Shown here in pieces: positions 23,935 through 36,438 of a DNA stretch of 64,000 bases (the stretch's first letter is position 1; the number at the start of each line of letters is the position of its first letter). A model generated the notes under the pieces. That model saw only the letters and a program-made list of their open reading frames with translations. It was not told the origin of the DNA and searched no databases. Location: assembly GCF_947179165.1 (NCBI RefSeq), contig NC_077241.1, forward strand, positions 30,375,246-30,439,245. The letters are read 5' to 3'. The position numbers and the translations under genes were made by a program. The stretch comes from Solanum dulcamara (taxonomy: Eukaryota > Streptophyta > Magnoliopsida > Solanales > Solanaceae).

Positions 23935-26195
23935 TGTAATGACCCGTTTGGTCATTTTGAGAATGAGTCATCTCTCTTCCATAAAATACTCTCTCCAAAA
24001 AAAAATTAAAAAAAAATAATAATAAAAAAAAATTAAATTATAAATTTGGACTATTCGATAACTATGGTTAATTAGTTGAGGGGTAACTTTAAATAATTAA
24101 TTTGATTGATAGGCTAAACTGTTAATTTATTTAAATACCATTATGACTTAGCCTATATATTAAAATAGGCTAGTGAAAGTTTGTCATTTTTAATACTTAA
24201 TTAAGTAGAAAAGAAAAGAAAGAAGGGAAGAAACCTACCTATTGCGGCGAAGACAGTGCAAAGAACAACCGCGTTCTTTAGGTAAGATTTTGTAGTTGGG
24301 TTTTTTTTATGTATCCACGTAGTGATTTTCACGTGAATAAGTAATATATATGTATAATATTCAGTGAAGGAGAATGAAGAATTGTGGGGTGGATTGAGAA
24401 AAGTTTTCATGAGATAATTGGTGGAATTGGTATTTGGATAATATAATATATCAACTCAATAGGCTTGGTTGAAAAGTTAGATAGAAGTGATGTAGTTATT
24501 AAGTAGCAATCATATTAATGCCCAATTATTGATAAGATATGGGTTAGTTCCTGCAAATTGCCCTCTTGCAACGTTATTAAGTTCACTTTCATTTTAACTT
24601 ATGCCGTTAATTATCATAATATGTTTCATATTTTAATATATTGAGATACGTAATCAAATATTAGGTTTATTGTATTAAACGAATATCATTAGATTTATGT
24701 TATTGACAGAAATTAAGGCTTAATCTAGGTATGAAATTTAAGAAATACGGGAGTTGACATGTTAAGTGACATCAAAATTAGGAACATGTTTATAGATTTG
24801 GATAGGTTTTGAGTCTAGGCTAGACATATAATAATATGGGTGCTGTTAGTTTCGAAATCTTATTGTGGTTATTTATTATATTAGATTATACTTATTTGGA
24901 GGCCCAACGAAAAGGGAAGGCTCAAGTCCCGGAGTAATTGCTTGATTATTTGAGGCAAGTGAATTTCTAAACCTCAGTTTAAGTTTATAGATGCTTGTAT
25001 TTCTGTGTTATGTGTATTAGGGAATAATGAGAATTAGACTGGATTATTGACTATATGATTGACCTTAAAAAATGGAGATGAGGGGTAGAAAATGGTGATC
25101 TAATAACATGTATTGGTGGAATTGATATGTTATGATTGTGGATTTATTTTGGACATGTGAAATGACTATGTTGATGTGAGATAGGAAAAATTATGATTGT
25201 TGTCATATTATTATCGTGAATTATATGAACATGAATTGATTGCATTGGTTCTGACATATTGTGTTGAGATTGAAAATGATATAAAACAAAAGGGGTCGGG
25301 CCACACGCTCCGTGGCAGGTATTATGAAATAAAGGGGTCGGGCCACACGCTCCGTGGCAGGTATTATGAAATAAAGGGGTCAGGCCACACGCTCCGTGAC
25401 AGAATATATATATATTGAGGGGATGGGCCACACGCTCCCTGGCAGGTTACATGGACAGAAATGTCCTCCATGGGTTCCGGACTGTGATTCAGCGGATGTG
25501 TACTAATAGGACAGACATGCATCATTTCATTGCATTGCATCGCATTTTGTTGATATTTGTAAATTTGTGTTTATCCCCATATTGCTTTGTGTGCTGAACT
25601 TGACTTGGTATGATTCATTGACGAGACTATTGATGAGTATTTGTGGACTGTATTACTGTTATTATTGTACAAGTGTAGAGTTGGACTGATTTTATGCAGG
25701 TTGTAGTTAAGGAGGTTCGGTTGGGAGGACAGGAGTATTTGTATCTATTAAGCTTTGCTTAGTTTTAGTTATCCACTTGCTGAGTACCGTGTTGTTTGGT
25801 ACTCACCCCTTGCTTCCACACTTGTGTAGGTTATGAGTCCGGACCTGTTTGATCTTCTAGCATTTTCTACTACATCCGAAGCTATCATTCCGAGTGTCGA
25901 GATAGCTGTTACATCTATCTAGCGGACACCTCTTGCTCTTTTCTTATGTTTTAGTCCTATTCTAGAGACAAAGACATTGTGACTGTATTTCTTTTCGTAC
26001 TTCGATAATAAATTAGTGGCTTATACACGTGACAACCAATCTTGGGGGGATGTTGAGCTTCTTTTATGTGTTTTCGCTTAAGTTAAATTTTGATCCTTTT
26101 CTTTTTCTTCCGCATCTACTTTTCGTTGGGTATTAGGCTGACTCATCTCGGTGGATTGAGATGAGTGCCATCACACCCAGATTCGGGTCGTGACA
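23935..26195. mobile_element. Solo LTR (2.26 kb) in the pararetroviral RT region
   Basis: It begins TGTAATGACCCG at 23935 and ends GGGTCGTGACA at 26195, with TG...CA ends. It is flanked by a perfect 5-bp target duplication CATAG (23930-23934 and 26196-26200). It contains no coding domain. The family differs from the 3.1 kb LTRs at 7860-14091. Short frames inside it are not genes. Confidence 0.9.
25289..25446 (+). repeat. 42-bp tandem repeat within the solo LTR
   Basis: Units starting AAAGGGGTCGGGCCACACGC lie at 25289, 25331 and 25373, exactly 42 bp apart, with a diverged fourth copy near 25417. They lie in the same strand sense inside the LTR at 23935-26195, and the open frame across them is an artefact of the period being a multiple of three. 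Confidence 0.85.
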
Positions 26196-26200
26196 CATAG

Positions 26201-26430
26201 AGGCAAATAATGAAGATACAGAAGAATTTAGTAAACGGGTTAAAGAATTGCTAAAACTACAAGTAATAAGAAGATCTACTCTAAACATAGGTCTGCGGCA
26301 TTTATGGTTAGAAACCATAGTGAACAAGTAAAAGAAAAGGCTAGAATGGTGATAAATTATAAAAGACTAAATGACAATACTAGAACAGATAGAAATGTAT
26401 TCCATTCATAAGTAAATTGTCGAAGAATTT
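26201..26430 (+). pseudogene. Start of pararetroviral reverse transcriptase, truncated
   Basis: After the solo LTR the frame resumes with acidic and lysine-rich codons, then reads [11 protein letters not shown] and [12 protein letters not shown], the finger-region motifs of caulimovirid RT. Stops flank it. The palm with the active-site YxDD is absent because the copy ends near 26440 at a TA microsatellite. Confidence 0.7.
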
Positions 26431-26447
26431 ACTTATGAACATAGAAG

Positions 26448-26448
<1 letters not shown>

Positions 26449-26537
<89 letters not shown>
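26449..26537. repeat. (TA)n microsatellite
   Basis: About 44 uninterrupted TA dinucleotides, located exactly at the point where pararetroviral homology ends. AT-dinucleotide tracts are known integration environments for EPRVs, and it could equally be a post-integration expansion. Confidence 0.95.
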
Positions 26538-26539
<2 letters not shown>

Positions 26540-29500
26540 CCCCAAATGTGTTGAAAATCTCACTTTGGTAGTTTCGGGGTGAAATCTCCTTCCAACGCAT
26601 TAGAATTTTATGAGATTGGATATCATTTTTCCATACTATTGTTGTAGTGTTTCAAACACTGGTCTCTCCTCCCCAAAGCTAAACGTGAATACCCTGATCT
26701 TGATTGCTCGATTGTTGCTTATTATTCGTATTAGTTGTTGCCAATTTTCTTCTCCATTTGGACATTCGAGGCATCCTATAGTCCATCATTCTTTGAGGTT
26801 ACATTCCACCAAGTCTCCACCAGAAAGTTATATAAATATATTTGACCAAACCCCATCGACCAATAATGTCCATTTTTATTTAGATGTGTTACTATTTCTT
26901 ATGTCAGCCAAGGTCCAAGCTATATTTTTTATTGGGGCATTATACAATGTGAAATTTCTATAAATTGGAACCTTAGTACAATTCTGTGTAATGAAGTATT
27001 GTGAGTTTTTCAGTCTCTGATTGATATTTTAGTCATTTTGTATTAAATTGATTTGAAGTTCTCTTTTACATTACCCAAAACAAGATAATGTAGGATAAAG
27101 ACACTGTTGGAAGTGATAAAACAAACTATTGATGCTCTTACTTTTGTAGAAGCTATCAAGAGTGCAAAGAAAAAGGGTAAGGAGAATAAATTAGCTAATT
27201 TTGAAGTTTAACAAGGCATGGAAAAGCAGGAAAAAATATTTAATATAAATATCAAAAAATTAAAAATGTTGTTTTACTAGAAGAGGTTCATACAACTATT
27301 TGCTAAAAAATTCTGGAGATTTAGTATGATGCACTAATTTTTTTTTTCTTTTTGACCTAGTGTTTGCTTATCTAATTCATGAAAAGTATTTTAGGCATTT
27401 ATTTTACGACAAATAAGATAACATGGCTTGTTTGCTTTATTTATACATCTTTTTGCTACTCATCATTATCACCAAACACCAATTTCAATGCCCTAACCCC
27501 CCCTTATCCAGTATCACATTTTGTTGTTTTTTTTTTTTTTTTGAAATATCTTGAACACACAAAAATGGGTCAAGTATCTGACATATATGGAAATTAATGT
27601 TTATTAGTCTCAGAGTAGTTCTTTTTGTAAAGCCTTGCATATGTACATTATTAGTCCATTAGATATATAATTAACACACACCTCCCAAGTATATTGCGAT
27701 CATTGTTTAGACAATAATACTTTTAAATAATGCAGATGTGTTGTATTTATGAGCTGAGGGAATTTCTTGCTCGCATTACTTCCATACCCAATTATGTGTG
27801 GATAAATAGGTAAAGATTAATGCAAATTTGAAATTGGTAATCCACCTACCGAGCAATAAGTCATTAGAATATTTTATTCTACTTGTACATTTGCTAATTG
27901 AAAGAAAAGGTTTTGGTTTCCATTTGTTCAAAAAAGAATTGTACCAAAAAGTGAGTGTTGTACAAAGATTGAGCCTCATTATAGTCCAGAAATTTGACAA
28001 ATTTTGATAGCCATATCCTTTTAAGGTATTTGTTGTTGTAGGATCTTCGCCGTTCCCACATCTCTCCTCCTTTTATTTTCGTCCAATCACTTTTCGTTTG
28101 TATCTTCCATTATTAGTAATCAAGAATTTAAATAAGTCAAAATAGGTAGAGAACATTGAAGCATGAATCTTGGGCCAAAAGGCTCACACTTTGAAGCTAA
28201 AATGTCAAAAGAGATAATGAATTTCAGAATCGATCAAAAGGGACAAAGCGTGAGACTCCTTGCCACAAACCACTCTAATTGATGGCTCAACTCTATTTTA
28301 TTCATTAACTTGTCGTGTACGTTTACACGATTTAATTTGCCTCCTAGTAGTTTTTGGTCACAAACTTAGAAACTACATCTATATATATAATTAAAAGAAA
28401 GAAAGCCTAGCTTAAGATCGACACATGTGGTAATAGTTAACTAACTTTAAAATTTCTACAATCATTTGTTTTTTTTTTTACAAATTCAGATTTTAATAGT
28501 TACTTTTTCTTTACATTATAAGATTGCTATTTTTCTACGTTGTTTTATATATAGGTATTTTAAAAAATTTCAACATTTTTTTTGTAGAAGTACCAATTTT
28601 CAATAATTTTATAATTGCGGTGATGGTTATTTATTATTTAATCTAATTTATGGATTTAATATTCAAATTTTAATAGTTACCTTAACTTTGCCCCTTTTAT
28701 TGAAAAATCTAAATTTTGATAGATATCTTTTGAAATATCTAATTTATAACTATTTAATAAAAAAAAGTAATTTAAATTTGACAACTTGCAATTTAAAAAA
28801 TACATAATTAGCTTAGACATGTTACATTTTCTTTATTAGATAGATATTTAAAAAAGTGTTTCTAAAGAATTAGAGCTATTTATATTTTAAATTTAATTTA
28901 GAAATAAAATAAAGGAGAAGAAACTTTAGTTGCTTAGGATTTATAATATTGATTAAACTTATTGAAAAATCTATCGTTAGAATTTATGAAAAAATAAAGA
29001 AAAAACTTTTCTATTTATACTTTAAATGAATTTTATGTCACAATGTGTCAGCTATTAGTGCATCGAGCTGTCGCTTTTAATGTGTCAAGATATTACATAA
29101 TTTTGATAAACATAAAAACTAAATGAAAAAATAATAATTAAAATATCATATAAGAAAAAAGGTTTCAAACAATAACAAAGAAGAAAGTGATTTTGAATTG
29201 AGATATAAAAAATTATTCAGGTGAGGTCTCTTTTTTTTTTTTTTACGTCGGTTGTTAGTTTTAGTTTTTTCTTTTTTTTTTTTTTTGAAAAGATTTAATT
29301 ACAAAATTCCTAAACTCCCATTAGCATATGAATAAGAAAATTAATCCCACAATTCCACGTCTTCTAATATTCGAAATCTTGCACTCACTCGAGTCTTATT
29401 AATTTACTTGCTCACACAAATAAAATAAAACAAAACAAAAGGAAAATTCTCCTCTCATATTTTTGCGTGAAACTATCTTTTTAAGATAAACTTTCACTAT

Positions 29501-29650
29501 AAAAATTTATATTTTCTATATCTATCTATCTCTATTAAAGCAAAGACATCTACATTACATTCAACCAAGTGAGATAATTAAATTTAATTATGTGCATGAT
29601 TTATTTAGTTATTTGCCTTATTTTCTTTTTAAAAAAATTAGCCAAAAGAA
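26538..29650. other. AT-rich intergenic DNA, no gene seen
   Basis: No convincing coding region, RNA gene or bounded mobile element was found. There are poly-T tracts (27529-27541, 29231-29243, 29270-29286). Scattered short frames lack codon bias or recognisable motifs. A 35-codon stretch near 27100-27210 reads plausibly as protein but has no splice context. Confidence 0.5.
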
Positions 29651-30041
29651 TACACACGACAATTTTTAAGGGAAAATTACCCTTTTACACATAATATGAT
29701 GCTATATTTACTTTTATTCCCTTCTACATCAAAAAATTTCCAAATTCCCTCTTTTTCCTTTCTCTCTCTATACCTCACTGATACATCCGCCTCTTCCTTC
29801 ATCCTTGCCCTAATTTGCTCTAGTTAATTTGATACTCTTCAACCGTTAATCAATTTCAAGGTTCCAACTAAGGTATATTTTAATCTTTCCTTATATGGAA
29901 TTTCACTTCATCCTCATTCAATTTGATTTCTCCTAAAATTTGTATATTTTGATTTCTTCTGAAAATCTTTGAAAAATCTTCTAAATTTTTATCATTTGCT
30001 TTCTTCTGTAAATCTTTCTATTTTTGTTTCTCATACCTTCA

Positions 30042-33000
30042 ATGATACATATGGAATCCGTTCATGGTCTCAAACAGTCCAATAAAAATCAAGGAATTCT
30101 TGTTTCTCCTGGTTCTGATTCGTCTTGGGAAGGTTACGACGAAGTTAGATCCAAACATCGTAACGATCCAGCAGTGATGAATAAGCTACGTGAGAAATTG
30201 AAGTCGAAAGCTACAGTTAAACATGCACCCAAAGAAATAGACAACAAGATTGAAGGGGTTACAACACGCCCTAATCTCCCAAAGGTATGGGTTCAATTAA
30301 GTTTTTTGTTTTAGAATGAAAATTTTGTGAAGGTTTTAATGATTCTGATACATATCATTTATGTATCAGATACATAATGTCTTTTTAAAAGGAATTTTTT
30401 TGGAGATTTACTATTTCTGATACATCATGTTTAAGTGTCAGTTTCTGATGTTTTAAGTTTTAATGATTCTGATACATATACATTTATGTATCAGATACAT
30501 AATGTCTTTTTCAAATGTAATTTTTTGGATATTTACTATTTCTGATACATCATGTTTAAGTGTCATTTTATGTTGTTTCAAGTTTTAATGAAGCTGATAC
30601 ATATCATTTATGTATCAGATACATAATGTCTTTTTCAAATGCAATTTTTTGAGATTTACTATTTCTGATACATCATGTTTAAGTCTCAGTTTCTATTATT
30701 TCAAGTTTTAATGATTCTGATACATCTACATTTATGTATCAGATACATAATATCTGTTTCAAATGCAATTTTTTGAGATTTACTATTTCTGATACATCAT
30801 CTTTAAATCTCAGTATCTGTTATTTCAAGTTTTAATGATTCTGATACATCTATATTTATGTATCAGATACATAATGTCTTTTTCAAATGCAATTTTTTGG
30901 AGATTTACTATTTCTGATACATCATGTGTAAGTGTCATTTTTTTATGTTTCAAGTTCTAATGATTCTGATACATCTACATTTATGTATCAGAATATAATA
31001 TATAACTGTTTCTGATACATCTTCTGTATGTATCAGAATCTCATCTCATGCATCAGATATTTTAATGCATATGATACATCGTATTTATGTATAAAGTTCA
31101 AGTTGTATTTAACCATTTTTATGTCAATGCAGGGAATGAAATATGTCATCAAGAAGATCCCGTCCCACCCATTGAGATTCGGAACGACATATAGGGCTAA
31201 TTTTCTTGATGATTTTGAATCATCAATAGGTGAAGAAGGTATAAAGTTATTTAGGCAATCCATATTTGGTCACTACTTAGATATGCCAAACTGCAATTTT
31301 CAAGGGCAAATCATCAAATGTCTCTTACTTCTTGAGGTAGACCAAAAAAACAAAGAAGAATTGCACATTCGTCATGTGCAGGGTAATATACTACGATTTA
31401 CAATAAATGATTTTGCCATCATTACTGGTTTGCGATGTACCGGTAATATCAATGACTTTCGGTATTCTGATGACCAAACAAGTGAATTATTGTCTTTATA
31501 TTTTCCTGGTGCCAAAAATGGGGTCAACAAAGCTCGTTTCGTTGAGCGTTTTCTAGTTGGAGGATGGAAAACAAACGAAGACGCTGTTCAGATGGCCATT
31601 CTCTATTTCATCCACACTTTTGTTTTTTCTCAACTAGGTGATGCACCTATATCTGTTGATGATTTTAAGATGGTAGAAGATGGTAGGTATGAGCAATATC
31701 CATGGGGGAAAATAGCATTTTCAAAATTGATAAAAGGAATGCGTCAGGAGTTTTCATATGCCAAACAAATGTATCGTCTAGGCGGCATGTCATACGCTCT
31801 GAATGTTTGGATATATGAATGTGCATCTTAAGTTCCCTCTGAAATTGCTGTAAGAGTGGGTAATAAAATTCCCAGAATTCTTAAATGGCGTGTTGTCGCC
31901 GTGAAGCCAAAATTTGAGACCTTCATGTCTACCATCTTCAGTGAGGTACATGCTTTGAATATTATTCGTTTATGCACTGATTCATTATACATAACATCTA
32001 AGATACATTATATATTCATGACTTTGATACAATATAATTTGATTCATAAAGTAGATGTATCAGCTCATATATTTATGTATCAGGATATAAATGTATCAAG
32101 ATATAATGTATCTGATACATATACTTTATATAACCTTTCTGATACATATAATTGTATGTACCAGAAACTCATTTATCAGTATTTACAGCTCATGAAAACT
32201 CTATCTTATGTATCAAATTATAATGTATCAAGAATTACATCTCATGATACATCTGCATTTATGTATTAGATAATGTTGTTTTTCTATCAGTTTCTCATGT
32301 ATGAAGGATTAATGTTTCTGAAACATCATGTTTATGTATCAGCATTAACATGTATTAATTATTCAATTATTTTCTGACAATCAATCAATATTTTTTGCAG
32401 TATCCATGCTCCAACATTGTCCAATCTCAACATGAAATGAAATCTATTGTCATTCATGGCAGCCAACAGAAACCTGAAGCTTCAACATCGGCTGCCAAGG
32501 TCAATTTCAGAAAACCTCATGAAGTCCCCGGATTTGAGGACTTTTCAACAACACCACCCACAGAATTATTAAAAAGATCCAGTCATGTCGCTGATACATC
32601 TTCTCCACCTCCTTCCAAAAGAATGAAGACTTCCCCTACTAAAAAGTCAATTCAAGTAGAAACAGCCAACATGCACAAGGATTTCATACCACCAAAATAA
32701 ATCAGAAAAGCCTGTTTCTCCTGACAATGTACCAGGGGCGAAGTCAGCTGTAAGAGGTGAATCTTCCGGTCATTCGGATCAAATTATTCATATGCAATTC
32801 AAAGCATTGAAGAAGTCCATAAAGAAGTCTCTAAAGAGATACGTAAGTTATTACTTTAAGATGTATCACATACAATATACTTTTAATTAGGTGATACATT
32901 TTAATTTTTCATATACATGTATCAAGGTTGACCGGAAGTTCAAGCGTTTGGAGAATAAAATTGATTCAAATCACATTGATATTTTGAAAGCCATCGACAG

Positions 33001-35661
33001 TATGGCGAACCGAATGACTGGCACATCATCTCAAGTTAAAACAGATGATTTTGATCAAACATTCCATGTGGTTGAACAACAAGAAGCACCTACTGGATTG
33101 GAGGTGCACAATTTTGCAAATAAATCTGACCCACCCCAACAAAATGACCAATCTAATGTCCAGGAAGATATTAAGGTACATACATCATGTAATATTTGAT
33201 ATTTATGCTTTTAAACTTCTGGATACTTTTCATTGTCATGTATCAATGTAAATTTTATTATGTTTTCAGGGACCTGAACCATCCACCATGATAAAACAGG
33301 TGGACAATATATCAGAACAAAACATTTCAGCAGATGTTTCAGAATTATTTGATCAACAGGTTTATTCTGATACATTAAAGGTAATGTATCGGAAACAAAT
33401 TGATGAACAATTTGATGCTATATATATATATATATTGTATAAGCTCAACCTCTTTAAATATATATATATATATATATCTAGATATTTAGTACATATATAT
33501 CATAAGTAAATGTTATTATGTTTCCAGGAAGATGAACCATCCGTCAAGATACAAAAGGTGGATGATGTATCACAACATAACATTGTAGCAGATGATGTAT
33601 GATATCAGCAGATTTTTTATTAAGTAATTGGTTTTTTAAGATAATGTATGATATCCGCAGTTTTTTATTAAGTAATTATTTTTTTAACATTTGTAGGAAT
33701 CGAAAATATTAATTTTTACACCACAATTGAAGGATGTATCATCACACCAAATGGAACCACAAAGAGCAGATACTGATCAGCGTATTGCTGATTCTGATAC
33801 ATTACAGGTAATGTATCAGATACATTACTGAGATAAAGCAACATTATTAAGTTTTTTAATGACGTTATACATTACATGTAGAACACTGGAAAGAAAGATG
33901 GAAGAGTAGCCGATGATAAAACTGACAAAGTAGAAGAGCAAGTTGAGGAGATTGAAAATAAAAAAATCAAACCAAGCACATCGGAATCCAATACTTCAGC
34001 ACCATTTTCGACCGAAACTCTGGATGTGATAGATGCTCTAATATACGGACTTCCATTACCAGCCATGCCATTGACAGGTGTTAGTCATGAGCAAGTTCAG
34101 GATGAATGTCTATTACGCGATAGCCAGCTACTAACCACTCTTCCATCAAAAGCCAATATATTGTCTGACGATGCGAAGACACCATTTCGAAGAAGCAGGA
34201 TTCCTTCGAAGATCTTACAGTCGCCGTATCTTTCAAACTTTGGGTCGAGTGAAAAGGGAAAAGAAAATTTGTCAGCTTTTATGCATCAGACACACCCTTT
34301 TGAAGGTTTTGATATATGCTATCATCCCCCATCCGAGCTTGTCACAGACTACTCTCAATGGATAGATAAAGGACTACTAAAATTGCATGGCAACAAGTAA
34401 GTATGATATATTCAACTTATACCCATACAAGTTGTGTATTATATTTGTTATGTTATTAAACTACAAGCTTTCATTCAGAAATTCAAAGGAGGATCATTAC
34501 AGATCTAAGTGCTCTTCATTCGGCTTTGAAAAAATGGACTTTGTAGTGGCATTTCCTAAAGATAAGAACTGGTTCTACCTAATGTCACAGCCGAACAGAT
34601 GTTGGAACGATGAGATAAAAATTTCATCATAAATAATATGATACAACTCATACTTACTACCTGATACATACAGATTAATGTATCTGATACATACATAGAT
34701 TAATGTATCTAATACATACATAATATGATACATGATGCTAGTTGTTATATAACTAATACTTTCTTAAAATGTGCAGCACATCGATGTAATATTTTACTAT
34801 CTTCGGAAGAAATTGAAGATGCAGTTGATCAATCAGTATTGATACACAACGACAAACTGTATTTTCAAAATTTACATCGAATATGCACACACATGCTACT
34901 ATCACCTTCCACCTAACATTTCTACACAAGAAGATATGGCAAGGGCCACTGTTACAGCTCATCACGAGAGATCCATGAAGAACATAATAAGAGATTTCTC
35001 AATACCAGCCGGTTTGCCCTGGCATTTGGTAGATGAGGTATACATTCCAGTAAACTGCGACAGGGATTTTCATTGGGTTCTTGTGGTAGTTGTGTTGAAA
35101 GAGAGGTTGATATGTGTGTATGATTCATCGCCTAGACGAAGAAATAGCAACCATTCCCTAGAGATCCAAAAGATAGCAGCAATGCTACCAACATACCTGC
35201 AAGACAATGGTTTCTTTGACAACAACAAACGTACTGATTGGTTGTCTCTTGATTCATACCAGGACAAATCAACCGGTAACATGCTTGAACCACATCAGCC
35301 ATTTTCAGTTGAGTATGTTGAAGGAATTGCGCAACAGGGAAGTGACAGCTTGTGAGTATTAACAATTATGTATACCTAAATCATTCATATGTCAATTTTT
35401 ACTTTTTTTAAACTTGTGTATTCCTTTCTTTGCAGGGATTGTGGAGTTTTCCTGGCCATTTTTGCTGAATATCTTAGTGATAGAATTTCTATTCCAAATA
35501 CTGGACTAAACGCTGAATTCTTCCGTTCAAGATATGCCGCACTCTTATGGAGATATGGTTGTCAGAAGGCCATGGATGGTTATGTTAGCGATAACGACGA
35601 TCCAAAAAAACCTAGGACAGACATCTCTCCAAGCCAAGGAGAACTGATTGATGTCCAATAG
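30042..35661 (+). pseudogene. DUF1985 plus Ulp1-like (C48) SUMO-protease gene of a MULE, 11 exons
   Basis: Exons inferred from GT/AG sites and frame: 30042-30284, 31133-31945, 32401-32842, 32927-33175, 33270-33380, 33528-33596, 33697-33807, 33882-34396, 34479-34614, 34777-35351, 35436-35661. Exon 2 holds the DUF1985 domain (RFTINDFAIITGLRC). Exons 3-8 are a low-complexity linker, and exons 9-11 the C48 cysteine peptidase. His (DFHWVLV), Asp (VYDSS) and Cys (DCGVF) of the catalytic triad are all present. Such proteases cleave SUMO-like proteins, and in MULEs their role is unknown. Start at ATG 30042 or 30051. Lesions: in-frame TAA at 31829, frameshift near 32697, lost donor GT (AT) at 34615, TGA at 34840. 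Hence a pseudogene, although the catalytic residues survive. Confidence 0.8.
30330..30990 (+). repeat. 124-bp tandem array in intron 1 of the Ulp1-like gene
   Basis: Five consecutive units place the exact 15-mer ATGTATCAGATACAT at 30361, 30486, 30610, 30734 and 30858, spaced 124-125 bp. Each unit also contains a TTTCTGATACATCATGT block and a T-rich block. A diverged sixth unit follows to about 30990. Confidence 0.9.
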
Positions 35662-36438
35662 TTTTTTTTGATAGTAAACATTTTAAGTGTTTCTGCTACT
35701 TTTAATTTATCTGATACATAAACTGTAATGTATCAGATTTAGTATGTTTTAATATTTCCATATATCAGATTTAGTATGTTTTTCTCTGGTGTCAAACTCG
35801 AATATAAAATCAAAGTTTATATTTTATATTCTACTGTATCAAACTTGTATCGAGTATAATATTCATAAGTGTCACATTTTATGAATTCTGATACATATTA
35901 TATGTGTATGAGATTTTCATGAATCAAGATTTATTTATTATGATACATCATGCACATGTATCAGATTCTCATTTCTCAATATTTAATGATTCCGATACAT
36001 TATTTTTTTGCATAAGAATTCCATGTCTCAAGATTTAACGTTTATAATACATCTTGCTTATGTATCAGATTCGCATTTATCAAGATTTACTGCATATGAT
36101 AATCTACAACCTATATCAAATAAGATCTTATGTATCACCCACAACTCTTGTGTAATTATGGTTGTCGAAAAGACAAGAATGTTTATGTTTGAGAAAATAA
36201 CGATCCAAAAAATAAACCATGTGAGATTTCATTAATCCAAGTCAAGGAGAACCGATGGACGTCCTGTATTTTATTTTTTTAAAAAATGTAGCAATAAAAT
36301 GTACTAATCTTGATACATATCAACTGAAAAAAGATTTTTATATTTATGTCACGTGTCAAACTCAAATATAAAATATAAAAATAGATGTTATTATATGATT
36401 TAAATAGAATGTATACCGAGATACCACAAATATCATAT
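35662..36438. other. Spacer between converging MULE genes
   Basis: A 777-bp gene-free spacer between the stop of the Ulp1-like gene and the stop of the transposase gene. It is AT-rich with many GATACAT/ATGTATC half sites, including an inverted pair at 35711-35741 that could form a hairpin. Both genes would share this as a 3' region. Confidence 0.6.

Larger units (their letters stand above)
17049..26448 (+). other. Endogenous pararetrovirus (Caulimoviridae), degraded
   Basis: An integrated, inactive plant DNA-virus copy. In order it shows: the 3' end of a last ORF (17049-17215), an intergenic region with TATA box and AATAAA signal, a tRNA-Met-like primer site (18271), then broken frames for a lysine-rich leader protein, a coiled-coil protein, a 30K-type movement protein, a coat protein with CCHC knuckle, an aspartic protease and the start of RT. 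The gene order fits solendovirus- or petuvirus-like EPRVs known from Solanaceae. Multiple stops and frameshifts, a chromovirus at the left edge and a solo LTR in the RT region disable it. It ends at a (TA)n tract, with most of RT, RNase H and any later ORF missing. Confidence 0.85.

Noticed and set aside
25144..25597. Repetitive peptide frames on both strands over GTCGGGCCACACGC repeats
   Set aside because: Produced by a 42-bp tandem repeat (multiple of three) within a solo LTR, not a repeat protein.
27096..27213. Short plausible peptide (ALTFVEAIKSAKKKGKENK) suggesting a lost exon
   Set aside because: Too short, no supporting splice context or neighbouring exons, and no recognised family.
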